A stretch of 55,518 nt of DNA. Origin: Rhodocyclaceae bacterium. Its GTDB lineage: Bacteria; Pseudomonadota; Gammaproteobacteria; Burkholderiales; Rhodocyclaceae. The DNA lies in contig JAGRFQ010000078.1 of the NCBI GenBank assembly GCA_020445945.1, positions 4,480 to 59,997 of the forward strand, given 5' to 3'. The stretch's first letter is position 1. Each line of letters begins with the position of its first letter. The notes under the pieces are model-generated. The model did not search any database and was not told where the DNA came from. It worked only from the letters and a program-made list of their open reading frames with translations. The translations under genes were made by a program, and so were the position numbers. Below are positions 42,032 to 51,046 of this stretch, one piece after another.

Positions 42032-42970
42032 TCAAGGCTCCATCTTGCGGCCGCGCACGCGCACCGGCGCCGCCGCCTTGGCCAGATTCTTGTAGGCCAT
42101 GTATTGCCCGCGGGCGACGCCCAGCGGCATCTTGATCGGCACGTCGGCGATTTTTTCGGTGCGGAACAAGTCGCCCTCGGCCGGAAAATTCGGCGCCGTA
42201 CAACCAAAGCACGGCACCCCCGCCCGGGTCTTGCTGCTGCGCCCGTTCCACAACGTGGTGTTGCACACCGCCTGGGTGCTCGGCCCCTTGCAGCCGAGGT
42301 TGAAATACATGCAGCCGCGCCCGCCGAGCTCGGTTTCCTCGACGTCGTACTCGTGATACTCGTTGCGCGTGCAGCCCTGATGCACCATCGAGCTGAAGAA
42401 CACCGCCGGCCGGTTGAGGCCATCGAGCTCCATCGGCAGATCGCGCGCCAGCATGGCCAGCGTGCGGACGATGGTCTCCGGGTGGGCCGGACAGCCCGCC
42501 ACGTTGATCACCGGCGTGCCGGATTTCGCGCGCCAGTCCCACGCCAGCAGCCCGCCCTGCTTGTCGCGATCGAACTGCAGCCCGATGCTGTCGGTTGGAT
42601 TGCTGCCCGAGGCGGGAATGCCGCCAAAGGCCGCGCAGGTGCCCATTGCCACCACGTGGCCGGCGTGCGCGGCGAGCGCGCGGACGATGTCCATCTTGGG
42701 GCGCTTGCGGTAGCTGTCGAACATGCCGGTCCCTTGCGGTCCGGTGATGATGCTGCCTTCGATGCACAGCAGATCGAGGCGCTGCTCGCCGGCTTCGATG
42801 GCCGCGATCAGGGCGCCCAGATCGGCATCGCCGCTGCTCAGCGACGGATGCCACAGAACCTCGATGGTGCCGGCCTTGACGAGTTGCTCGATGGTGGGGT
42901 TTTCGGCGCACAGCAGGGCCATGGTGTCGCCACTGCATGCGCCTGTCTGAAGCCACAACATGTTTTTCAT
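42032..42970 (-). CDS. [NiFe]-hydrogenase small subunit without Tat signal, Asp at a cluster ligand position
   Basis: This is a 312-residue subunit. The start is ATG 42970, with AGGAGAGACC upstream; the frame continues further but with no signal. It begins MKNMLWLQTGACSGDTM, so there is no twin-arginine leader and the protein stays in the cytoplasm. The proximal-cluster motif CXXC is CSGD (Cys12, Asp15), as in a few other groups where Asp or Asn replaces Cys. The other cluster cysteines are seen in MGTCAAFGG, VAGCPAHP, CTRNEYHEYD, GCMYFNLGCKG and VPCFGCTAP. It is the first gene of the operon with the large subunit, protease and kinase. Confidence 0.93.
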   Translation of the reverse strand: MKNMLWLQTGACSGDTMALLCAENPTIEQLVKAGTIEVLWHPSLSSGDADLGALIAAIEAGEQRLDLLCIEGSIITGPQGTGMFDSYRKRPKMDIVRALAAHAGHVVAMGTCAAFGGIPASGSNPTDSIGLQFDRDKQGGLLAWDWRAKSGTPVINVAGCPAHPETIVRTLAMLARDLPMELDGLNRPAVFFSSMVHQGCTRNEYHEYDVEETELGGRGCMYFNLGCKGPSTQAVCNTTLWNGRSSKTRAGVPCFGCTAPNFPAEGDLFRTEKIADVPIKMPLGVARGQYMAYKNLAKAAAPVRVRGRKMEP

Positions 42971-42985
42971 GCCGGTCTCTCCTGC

Positions 42986-43000
42986 CTGACCAGCGGTCAG
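42986..43000. promoter_or_regulatory. Inverted repeat just upstream of the hydrogenase operon
   Basis: CTGACC-AGC-GGTCAG is a perfect 6-bp inverted repeat, immediately before the ribosome site of the small-subunit gene. It could be an operator or an mRNA hairpin limiting translation. The protein that binds it, if any, is unknown. Confidence 0.4.
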
Positions 43001-43168
43001 ACAACGGCTGGGGGAAATTGGCGCGTCGAACGCACGCCTTGCGTATCTGCACTGTACTACGTACGCACACCGACAAACTTGAGCGTTTGACACCCTGACA
43101 CCAACATCGTGCGATCGGACGAAGGGCGTAGAATGCCCGCAACGCCCTCAAGGACACCGACCACCACC

Positions 43169-44671
43169 ATGCTGAGCCACAGTCTGCCGATCTACCCTGT
43201 CTCCGGAATTCGCAGTATCGAACACGCGGTCATGGCCAGCGCCAAACCGCCGCTGATGGAGCGCGCCGGACGTGCCTCGGCCGAGGAGGCCGTGCGGCTG
43301 ATGATCGACCGCCCCGGTCCGCTGCTCATCGCCTGCGGCCCCGGCAACAACGGCGGCGACGGCTTCGTGATGGCGCGCCATTTCGTGCAGGCCGGGCGCG
43401 AGGTGGTGGTCGCCTTCGCCGGCGACCCGGCAAAACTGCCGCCCGACGCCCTCAAGGCCTACAGCGCATGGCGCGACGTCGGCGGGCAGATCGTCTCCGA
43501 CCTGCCCGCCCCACCCCGCGACGGCTGGGCGCTGGTGGTCGACGCCCTGTTCGGCATCGGGCTGCAGCGCCCGATCGACGGACGCTACGCCGATTGGATC
43601 CGCAACCTCAACGCCCTCCCGGGCCCGCGCATGGCGATCGACGTCCCGAGCGGGCTGTGCGCCGACACCGGGCGCGTACTGGGCGTCGCCTTCGAAGCCA
43701 CCCACACGGTGACCTTCATCGCCCTCAAACCCGGCCTGCTGACCCTGGATGGGCCCGACTGCTGCGGCGACCTGGTGGTCAAGCGGCTCGACCTCGACGC
43801 CAACGCGCAGCGCCCGGCGCCGGGCTGGGAGGTCCGGCCGATGCTGTTTTCCGAGCAGCTCCAGCCACGCCGGCTCAACACCCACAAGGGCAGCTTTGGC
43901 GACGCGGTGATCGTTGGCGGCGCGCCCGGCATGTGTGGCGCCGCGCTGCTCGCCGGACGGGCCGCGCTGCGGGTGGGCGCCGGACGCGTCTTCGTCGGCC
44001 TGCTCGACGACCGCGGCCCGGCAGTCGACCAGGTGCAACCCGAGCTGATGATTCGCCGCGCCAGCCACGCGCTGGCCGAAGGCAACGCCGTCGCCATCGG
44101 CCCCGGACTGGGGCGCGACGCGGCGGCGGTCGAGCTGCTCACCGCGGCGCTGGCCACCGACAGCATGCTGGTGCTCGACGCCGACGCGCTCAATCTGCTG
44201 GGCTGCGACGACGCACTGGCCGAGGTAGCCCGTCGGCGCAGCGCGCCGCTGGTGCTCACCCCCCACCCCGGCGAGGCCGCACGGCTGCTCAAGCAAACCC
44301 CGGACACCATCCAGGCCGACCGCCTGACAAGCGTCATCGCGCTGGCACGCAGCTTCAACGCCCACGTCGTGCTCAAGGGCTGCGGCAGCGTCATCGCCCA
44401 CCCGGACGGCCGCTGGTACATCAACCGCAGCGGCAACCCCGGGATGTCCGCGGCCGGCATGGGCGACGTGCTCACCGGGCTGCTTGCCGGGCTGCTGGCG
44501 CAGGGCTGGCCGATCGAGCAAGCCGTGCTGGGTGCGGTGCACCTGCACGGCGCGGCCGCCGACATGCTGCAGGCCAAGGGCATTGGGCCGGTCGGCATGG
44601 GCGCTGCCGAGCTGCCCGACGCGGTGCGGGTGCTCCTCAATCAATGGATTGCGCAAAAATCCCGCCCCTGA
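43169..44671 (+). CDS. nnr: Bifunctional NAD(P)H-hydrate epimerase / ADP-dependent dehydratase
   Basis: This is a 500-residue protein. I prefer ATG 43169 because homologues begin close to LPIYPVSGIRSIEH; an upstream ATG at 43133 is possible. The N-terminal YjeF_N epimerase domain (about 1-215) has CGPGNNGGDGFVMARH. The C-terminal ribokinase-like dehydratase domain (about 230-495) has KGSFGDAVIVGGAPGM, LTPHPGEAARLL and SAAGMGDVLTGLLAG. Together they repair hydrated NADH and NADPH. It is divergent from the hydrogenase operon. Confidence 0.94.
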   Translation: MLSHSLPIYPVSGIRSIEHAVMASAKPPLMERAGRASAEEAVRLMIDRPGPLLIACGPGNNGGDGFVMARHFVQAGREVVVAFAGDPAKLPPDALKAYSAWRDVGGQIVSDLPAPPRDGWALVVDALFGIGLQRPIDGRYADWIRNLNALPGPRMAIDVPSGLCADTGRVLGVAFEATHTVTFIALKPGLLTLDGPDCCGDLVVKRLDLDANAQRPAPGWEVRPMLFSEQLQPRRLNTHKGSFGDAVIVGGAPGMCGAALLAGRAALRVGAGRVFVGLLDDRGPAVDQVQPELMIRRASHALAEGNAVAIGPGLGRDAAAVELLTAALATDSMLVLDADALNLLGCDDALAEVARRRSAPLVLTPHPGEAARLLKQTPDTIQADRLTSVIALARSFNAHVVLKGCGSVIAHPDGRWYINRSGNPGMSAAGMGDVLTGLLAGLLAQGWPIEQAVLGAVHLHGAAADMLQAKGIGPVGMGAAELPDAVRVLLNQWIAQKSRP

Positions 44672-44795
44672 GGCACCGGCCCGGGTATAACTTTCGTCAT
44701 ATTTCGAGACACGCCGGCACCAAGTTCGGCTAGTCTATGCGTCTGTTCCAGGCCGACGCGCATGAAGCGCGCCTCATGAATAAGGTCATCCGCCC

Positions 44796-47700
44796 GTGCC
44801 TGAGCTCGACATTCTGCCGCTGGCCCCGATCGAATCGGCGGTTGCCGGTCTGCTTGCGCAGCCCATCACCAGCATGCGCGCCGAAGCGCCACTGGCGTCC
44901 GCCCTGGTTTATCTGGCCGACAGCCCATCCGGCGCGGTCCTCGCCGAGGCCGGCGGCCAGTTCATCGGGATTCTCTCCGAACGCACCGCGGTCGACCTGA
45001 CCCTCGCCGGCCACCAGAGCGAACAACGCCTTGGCGAGGTCTGCAACCACGCCATGCTGTGGGCCGACGCGGCAGAGCCCTACGTCGACGTGTATGAGCG
45101 GATGCTGGCGCGCGGGGTGCGTCACGCGATCGTGCGCGGCAGCGACCAGAGCGTGGTCGGCATCCTCAGCGAAAGCGCGATCCTGCGCCACATGGGGGTC
45201 GAGCATTTCGCCCACCTCGACGCACTCGAACAGATCATGACCGCGCCGCCCTCGGTGCTGCCGGCCAGCCCCAGCGTGCCCGCGTGCCTGGCCCTGATCC
45301 GCCGCGAACGCATCGGCTGCGTCATCATCGTGGGCCCCGACCAGCAGCCCGAGGGCATCATCACCACGCGCGACCTGACCCGCCTGCTGGCACGCGGGGT
45401 GGCGCTCGAGACGCTGGCCCTGGCCGGGGTGATGAGCACCCCGGTGGTTTCGCTCGACGCTGCGCGCCCGGCGTACGAGGCAGCCCGCCTGATGGCCGGC
45501 AAGCAGATCCGCCATCTCGCAATCACCCGCAACGAGCGGCTTGTCGGCGTTCTCTCCGAGCACGACATCGTGCGCTGCCTGGAGCATCGCTACGTCGAGG
45601 TGCTGCGTCACGTGATCGAGCGCCAGGCCGACGAGATCGAGGCGCACCGCCAGCTCGCCTCGCAAGGCAACCTGCTCGATCAGCTGCTGACCCACACCCG
45701 ATCGCTCGGCGTGTGCCTGGTCGAGGCCGGCGGTGCGATCCGCGTCATCAACCATGCCGCGCGTACACTGTTTGGTTTCGACGACGCCGATCCGATCCCC
45801 GACATCGCCACCATCGCCCCGAAGCTGGCCGCCACCGAGCGTGCCAAGCTGGGCGAACTGCTCGCCGCCAACGCCGTGCGCCGACCGCTGTCGGTCACCA
45901 TCGACACGCGCCAGATCCTGATTCGCGCGCACCACTTCTCGACCCGCGCCGATGACGCGACGCCAGCCACCCTGCTGATTCTGGTCGATCAATCAATCGC
46001 CGAAGAGGCCGGCGAAATGCTCGGCTTCAGCCGCCACGCCTTTGGCGCCATGAACCTGCCGATGCTGTGGGTCTCGACCGCCGGCGAGGTCGCCCTGAGC
46101 AATCCGGCCTTCCATACCCTGCTCGGCCAGCCGCCCGACCCCGCCAGAGCGCTCGACCTGCACCAGCTGTTCGACAACGCCACCGAACTGCTCGCCCCGG
46201 CAGACCCGCAGGCGCCGGCCGTGCGCCTGCGCCGCAAGCTGCACTGCCCGGACGGGCGCACGATTCCCGTGGCGCTGTTTTTCAGCCACATGAGTTTTCG
46301 CGGCCAGCGCTACCTGGGCGGCTTCATCCACGATCTGTCCGATCAGGACAAGGTCGAACGGGCGCTGCGCGACTCCGAACAGCGGCTCTCCGCGCTGCTC
46401 GATTCCACCCCGGATTTCATCGCCATCAAGGACCCCAACAGCCGCTGGCAGATGGCCAATCCGGCCGGCCTGCGGATGTATCAGCTCACCGACAAGGCGT
46501 GGCAGGGCCAGAGCAACGAGGCGCTGGCGACGCACGTGTCCGCCGACCTCAAGGACGTGCTCCGACGCTGCACCAACACCGATCGCCTGGCCTGGGGGCG
46601 CGCCACGTCGGTCCGTTTCATCGAAGAGATTCCGCACACCGAAAACGACGGATCGCGCTATCTCGACATGATCAAGACGCCGCTGTTCGATGCCGCCGGC
46701 AACCCCAAGGCGCTGATGGTGGTCGGCCGCGATGTGACCGACCGGATGCGCGCCGAGCGCGCGCGCCACGAGAGCGACGGCCGGCTGCGCAGCGCACTGG
46801 CGAGCATGGATGACCTGATGCTGATCACCGATGCCGACGGCGTCGTGCGCGAGCACTACCCCAAGCCCGCCCCCGCGCGTTTTCACTTCTCCCCGGGGGA
46901 GTTGCTCGGGCACGCCATGAGCGCCCTGCTGCCCCCCGACGCGGTGGCCCACTTCGAAGCGGCCCAACAACGCCTCACCGACGGCGCCGGGGTCCAGAGT
47001 TTTGATTATGCGGTGCGCAGCGAGGGGCACGCGCACGCCTGGTTCAACGTGCGCATGTCACGCCACGGCCATCTCGAAGACGGCCGCTACGGCAACACGC
47101 TGATCGTGCGCGACATCTCGGCCAGCCGCCGAAACACCGACGCCCTCGCGCGCCTGAGCGCACAGCTTGAGGCGCGCGTTGCCCAGCGCACCGCCGAGCT
47201 GGAGAGCGCGCTGATCGAACTCGAGTCCTTCAGCAACTCGCTGTCGCACGACCTGCGCACGCCGCTGCGCGCCATCGACGGCTTCTCGCACCTGCTCGGC
47301 AGCGAGCTGGCGGACACCCTGTCGCCGGCCGGGCAAGACTACCTGCGCCGCATCCAGGGCGCGGTCACGCGCATGAGCACGCTCATCGACAACATGCTCG
47401 ATCTGTCGCAGGTGTCGCGCAAGCCATTGCAGCGCGAGTCGGTCGACCTCTCCGCGCTGGGGCGCAGCATCCTCGAAGAGCTGAGCGCACGCGATCCCCA
47501 ACGGAATGTCGAGTGGACGGTGGACGACGACCTGTCGGTCAGTGCCGATCCCTTGCTGATGCGCTCGGTGCTCGACAACCTGCTGGGCAATGCATGGAAA
47601 TTCACGCGCCCCGTCAGCGCCGCGCGCATCCACTTTGGCGCAAGAACGGTCGACGGCCTTTGCCACTTCGAAGTCACCGACAACGGTGCCGGTTTCGACA

Positions 47701-47879
47701 TGGCGGCGGCCGACACCTTGTTCAAGCCGTTTCAACGCCTGCACGCGGCGGAACAATTCGAGGGCACCGGCATCGGTCTCGCCACCGTTCAGCGCATCGT
47801 CATGCGTCATGGCGGCGATGTCGACGCCGTGGCGCTCGACCCGCATGGCGCGCGCTTCAGCTTCACGCTCGGCCGCTGA
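44796..47879 (+). CDS. Large soluble sensor histidine kinase with CBS and PAS domains
   Basis: This is a 1027-residue kinase from GTG 44796. It has four CBS repeats (two Bateman modules, about 15-275, e.g. VVGILSESAILRHMG and LVGVLSEHDIVRCLE), then three or four PAS segments (about 310-790), a coiled-coil linker (ARVAQRTAELESALIELESF), HisKA with NSLSHDLRTPLRAIDGF of the bacteriophytochrome type, and HATPase_c ending GTGIGLATVQRIVMRHGG. It has no membrane helix. CBS modules usually bind adenine nucleotides, so it may combine energy and redox signals. No response regulator is adjacent. The DMT gene follows after three bases. Confidence 0.9.
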   Translation: MPELDILPLAPIESAVAGLLAQPITSMRAEAPLASALVYLADSPSGAVLAEAGGQFIGILSERTAVDLTLAGHQSEQRLGEVCNHAMLWADAAEPYVDVYERMLARGVRHAIVRGSDQSVVGILSESAILRHMGVEHFAHLDALEQIMTAPPSVLPASPSVPACLALIRRERIGCVIIVGPDQQPEGIITTRDLTRLLARGVALETLALAGVMSTPVVSLDAARPAYEAARLMAGKQIRHLAITRNERLVGVLSEHDIVRCLEHRYVEVLRHVIERQADEIEAHRQLASQGNLLDQLLTHTRSLGVCLVEAGGAIRVINHAARTLFGFDDADPIPDIATIAPKLAATERAKLGELLAANAVRRPLSVTIDTRQILIRAHHFSTRADDATPATLLILVDQSIAEEAGEMLGFSRHAFGAMNLPMLWVSTAGEVALSNPAFHTLLGQPPDPARALDLHQLFDNATELLAPADPQAPAVRLRRKLHCPDGRTIPVALFFSHMSFRGQRYLGGFIHDLSDQDKVERALRDSEQRLSALLDSTPDFIAIKDPNSRWQMANPAGLRMYQLTDKAWQGQSNEALATHVSADLKDVLRRCTNTDRLAWGRATSVRFIEEIPHTENDGSRYLDMIKTPLFDAAGNPKALMVVGRDVTDRMRAERARHESDGRLRSALASMDDLMLITDADGVVREHYPKPAPARFHFSPGELLGHAMSALLPPDAVAHFEAAQQRLTDGAGVQSFDYAVRSEGHAHAWFNVRMSRHGHLEDGRYGNTLIVRDISASRRNTDALARLSAQLEARVAQRTAELESALIELESFSNSLSHDLRTPLRAIDGFSHLLGSELADTLSPAGQDYLRRIQGAVTRMSTLIDNMLDLSQVSRKPLQRESVDLSALGRSILEELSARDPQRNVEWTVDDDLSVSADPLLMRSVLDNLLGNAWKFTRPVSAARIHFGARTVDGLCHFEVTDNGAGFDMAAADTLFKPFQRLHAAEQFEGTGIGLATVQRIVMRHGGDVDAVALDPHGARFSFTLGR

Positions 47880-47882
47880 GCG

Positions 47883-48755
47883 GTGCCCGCCGCCTCGCCG
47901 CTACGTGCCATCGCCCTGCTGGTGGTGGCCGTGCTGTTCTTCGTCCTGCTCGACAGCACCAGTAAATACCTGAGCCGCGACTGGCCGGTGTCGCTGCTGG
48001 TGTGGATTCGCTACGGCGTGCATTTCCTGCTCATGACGGTGTTGCTTGCCCCACGCCACGGGCGCCAACTCATCGCCACCCGCCGCCCCGGACTGCAGGT
48101 GCTGCGTGCGCTGTGCCTGCTTGTCACCTCGTGGTTCATCGTCGCCGCGCTGCAGCGCATGCCGCTTGCGGAAACCACTGCAATCATCTTCGTTGCGCCC
48201 TTTCTGGTCACGGTGCTGGCGCGCCACGTGCTCGGCGAGGCGGTCTCGCGCCTGCGCTGGAGCGCCGTCGCGCTCGGCTTTGCCGGGGTGCTGGTGGTGG
48301 TCCGGCCCGGCGGCGTGGCGCTGCCGCCGGCAGGCATCGCGCTGGCGCTCACGGCGGCCAGCGGCTTTGCGGTGTATCAGGTGCTCACGCGGGCCTTGTC
48401 GCCCACCGAGCGCCCGCTGACCCTGCTCTACTACACTGCGCTGGTGGGCACGCTGGGCATGACGCTGGCCCTGCCGTGGCACTGGGCCGGCCCGCCGCCG
48501 GACGCGCGCGCGATGCTGCTGATGGGCGCGATGGGCGTGTTTGGGGGCGTGGGCCACTTTCTGCTGATTCGTGCCTTCAGCCTGGCGCCGGCCTCGCTGC
48601 TGAGCCCGATCCTGTATGTGCAGCTGGCGTGGGCGACGCTGCTCGGCTGGGTGCTGTTCGACCAGTTGCCCGACGGTGCGCGCCTGCTCGGCATCGCGAT
48701 CATTGCCGTCGCGGGCGTGATCACCGCACTGGACTCGCGCCGTGCGCCCAAATGA
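47883..48755 (+). CDS. DMT-superfamily transporter (EamA family)
   Basis: This is a 290-residue membrane protein from GTG 47883. It has about ten membrane helices in two EamA halves (about 8-140 and 150-285), with the typical RYGVHFLLM, PLAETTAIIFVAPFLV and LASLLSPILYVQLAWATLLGW-like segments. EamA proteins export amino acids, metabolites or drugs; the substrate is not predictable. It lies three bases after the CBS-PAS kinase gene and is probably cotranscribed. It ends at a bidirectional hairpin shared with pstB. Confidence 0.88.
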   Translation: MPAASPLRAIALLVVAVLFFVLLDSTSKYLSRDWPVSLLVWIRYGVHFLLMTVLLAPRHGRQLIATRRPGLQVLRALCLLVTSWFIVAALQRMPLAETTAIIFVAPFLVTVLARHVLGEAVSRLRWSAVALGFAGVLVVVRPGGVALPPAGIALALTAASGFAVYQVLTRALSPTERPLTLLYYTALVGTLGMTLALPWHWAGPPPDARAMLLMGAMGVFGGVGHFLLIRAFSLAPASLLSPILYVQLAWATLLGWVLFDQLPDGARLLGIAIIAVAGVITALDSRRAPK

Positions 48756-48757
48756 AA

Positions 48758-48778
48758 AACGCCCCGGACGGGGGCGTT
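48758..48778. terminator. Bidirectional terminator between the DMT gene and pstB
   Basis: AACGCCCC-GGACG-GGGGCGTT forms an 8-bp stem. On the minus strand it runs into TTTTTCATTT, making a good terminator for the pst operon. The plus-strand side has only a short GTTGG. Confidence 0.8.
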
Positions 48779-48797
48779 GGCGCTGACGGCCAGGGGG

Positions 48798-49709
48798 TCA
48801 GCCGAAGCGCCCGGTAATGTAGTCTTCGGTGAGCTGGTGCCGCGGCTTGATGAACAGGTCGTCGGTCTTGCCGATCTCGATCAGATCGCCGAGATGGAAG
48901 TAGGCGGTGCGCTGCGACACCCGCGCGGCCTGCTGCATCGAGTGCGTGACGATGCAGATCGAGTAGTTCTGGCGCAGCTCGTCGATCAGCTGCTCGACCT
49001 TGGCGGTGGAGATCGGGTCGAGCGCCGAGCACGGCTCGTCCATCAGGATCACTTCGGGCTCGATGGCGATCGAGCGCGCGATGCACAGGCGCTGCTGCTG
49101 GCCGCCGGACAGGCCCAGACCGGGGTCATCGAGCCGGTCCTTGACCTCGTCCCACAGATTGGCCTTGCGCAGACTGGCCTCGACGATTTCGTCGAGCTCG
49201 GCCTTGCTCTGTACCAGACCGTGGATCTTGGGCCCGAAGGCGACGTTTTCGTAAATCGACTTGGGGAACGGATTGGGTTTCTGGAACACCATGCTGACGC
49301 GCGCGCGCAGCGGCACCACGTCGATATGGCGGCCATTGATGTCTTCCCCGTCGAGCAGGATTTCGCCCGTCACACGGCATGAGCTGACGGTGTCGTTCAT
49401 GCGGTTGATACAGCGCAGGAAGGTGCTCTTGCCGCAGCCCGAGGGACCGATCATGGCCAGCACTTCGCCCTTGCCCACATCCAGGCTGATGTTCTTGATC
49501 GCGTGCTTCTCGCCGTAATACACGTTCACATCGGTACACCGGATGCGCGGATCTTCCACCCGCACTTCACCCACGGTTTCGCGGACATCGCGGTGCACCG
49601 TGGCTGTGGACTGGGGTTTGACGGGCTTGGTCTCATGCGTGTCTTCGAACGCATTGACGGTCATCGATTTTCCCTGGGTCATGGGCAGTGTCGGTTCAGC
49701 ATGTTTCAT
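48798..49709 (-). CDS. pstB: Phosphate ABC transporter ATP-binding protein PstB
   Basis: This is a 303-residue ATPase if read from ATG 49709, 17 bases after the pstA stop. ATG 49664 (AGGGA upstream) is a credible shorter start; PstB proteins are usually near 260 residues, so the first 45 residues are an extension. Walker A is [10 protein letters not shown], the signature LSGGQQQR, Walker [14 protein letters not shown] and the switch His in [13 protein letters not shown]. It powers phosphate import through PstCA. It is last in pstS-pstC-pstA-pstB; no phoU follows in the window. Confidence 0.95.
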   Translation of the reverse strand: MKHAEPTLPMTQGKSMTVNAFEDTHETKPVKPQSTATVHRDVRETVGEVRVEDPRIRCTDVNVYYGEKHAIKNISLDVGKGEVLAMIGPSGCGKSTFLRCINRMNDTVSSCRVTGEILLDGEDINGRHIDVVPLRARVSMVFQKPNPFPKSIYENVAFGPKIHGLVQSKAELDEIVEASLRKANLWDEVKDRLDDPGLGLSGGQQQRLCIARSIAIEPEVILMDEPCSALDPISTAKVEQLIDELRQNYSICIVTHSMQQAARVSQRTAYFHLGDLIEIGKTDDLFIKPRHQLTEDYITGRFG

Positions 49710-49726
49710 TGTCTAATTTACCTGAC

Positions 49727-51046
49727 TTACCAGCGCTGTTCGAATCGTTTGCGCAGCAACACCGCAACCGTGTTCATCAAGGCGAGGAATGCGAGCAAGA
49801 TCATGATCGCCGCCGAAGTGCGTTCCACGTAGGCGCGCTCGGGGCTGTCGGCCCACAGATAGATCTGCACCGGCAACGCGGTCGACGGATCGAAAATCCC
49901 CTGCGGCACGTCGGCAATGAAGGCCACCATGCCGATCATCAGCAGCGGCGCGGTCTCGCCCAGCGCCTGCGCCATGCCGATGATGGTGCCGGTGAGCATG
50001 CCCGGCAGCGCCAGCGGCAGCACGTGGTAGAGCATGGCCTGCATGGGCGAGGCGCCGATCCCGAGGGCGGCTTCGCGGATCGACGGCGGCACCGATTTGA
50101 GCGCCGCGCGGCCGGCGATGATGATCGTCGGCAGCGTCATCAGCGTGAGCACCAGCCCGCCCACCAGCGGCGCCGAGCGCGGCAGCTCGAAGAAGTTGAT
50201 GAATACCGCCAGGCCGAGCAGGCCGAACACGATCGACGGGACCGCGGCGAGGTTGTTGATGTTCACCTCGATCAGATCGGTCCAGCGGTTCTTGGGCGCA
50301 AATTCTTCCAGATACACTGCCGCGGCCACGCCGAGCGGGAAGGACAGCGACAGGGTGACAATGAGGGTGAAGATGGTCCCCATCAACGCGCCGCGAATCC
50401 CCGACAGTTCGGGGTCGCGCGAGTCGCCGTTGGAGAAGAAGGCGACGTTGAAGCGCTTCTCCAGCCGGCCTTCGGCATTGAGCTTGTCAATCCACGCGAG
50501 CTGGTTGTCCTTGATCCGGCGGTCGGCCTCGGGGCCGGTTCGCTCGATATGGCCCTTGAGCAACATGTCGACATCGTCGTCGGCGGCCACCCAGATCGAC
50601 AGCGTCGTGCCGATCAGGTCGGGATTGGCAAGGACGCGGTCGCGAATGTCGAAACCCGCCCCGTTGCTGACCAGGTTGTAGAGCGCGAACTTGTCGCGCC
50701 GGCCGGTCACCTCGGGGAACATGTCGCGCAGGTTCTGCTTGACCAATGCGCCATAGTCGGCGCTTCGCAGGGTGTCGAGCTGGCGCGTCTGCTCCGGGTC
50801 GATGACCTCCTCAAGCAGGGGCACGTCGAGGCGCACGTAGGTTTGCAGAAACGCCGAGTAGCCCTTGCTGACGATGCTGAACATCAGCACCAGCAGGAAG
50901 CTCAGCCCCAGACCGACCGCGATCATGCCGTACAGGCGGAAGCGCGTTTCGGCGGCACGGCGTTTCTTCATGCCGGCCTGCACACGCGCAAAGTTGCGCT
51001 CGCCACGGCTCTGCCCGGGCGCTGCGGGGGAAGTGGGATTAGTCAT
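49727..51046 (-). CDS. pstA: Phosphate ABC transporter permease PstA with large periplasmic insert
   Basis: This is a 439-residue permease; its ATG overlaps the pstC stop by eight bases. The first membrane helix (about 38-60) is followed by a soluble region of about 150 residues (DUF3333-type extension), then the conserved transmembrane domain with five helices and the coupling EAALGIGASPMQAMLYHVLPLALPG region. The extended form is typical of many alpha- and betaproteobacteria. It forms the channel with PstC. Confidence 0.94.
   Translation of the reverse strand: MTNPTSPAAPGQSRGERNFARVQAGMKKRRAAETRFRLYGMIAVGLGLSFLLVLMFSIVSKGYSAFLQTYVRLDVPLLEEVIDPEQTRQLDTLRSADYGALVKQNLRDMFPEVTGRRDKFALYNLVSNGAGFDIRDRVLANPDLIGTTLSIWVAADDDVDMLLKGHIERTGPEADRRIKDNQLAWIDKLNAEGRLEKRFNVAFFSNGDSRDPELSGIRGALMGTIFTLIVTLSLSFPLGVAAAVYLEEFAPKNRWTDLIEVNINNLAAVPSIVFGLLGLAVFINFFELPRSAPLVGGLVLTLMTLPTIIIAGRAALKSVPPSIREAALGIGASPMQAMLYHVLPLALPGMLTGTIIGMAQALGETAPLLMIGMVAFIADVPQGIFDPSTALPVQIYLWADSPERAYVERTSAAIMILLAFLALMNTVAVLLRKRFEQRW

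Noticed and set aside
40205-43090. 961-codon plus-strand ORF across the hydrogenase genes
   Set aside because: It is antisense to hydrogenase subunits with unmistakable NiFe motifs, and has no credible start or domain.
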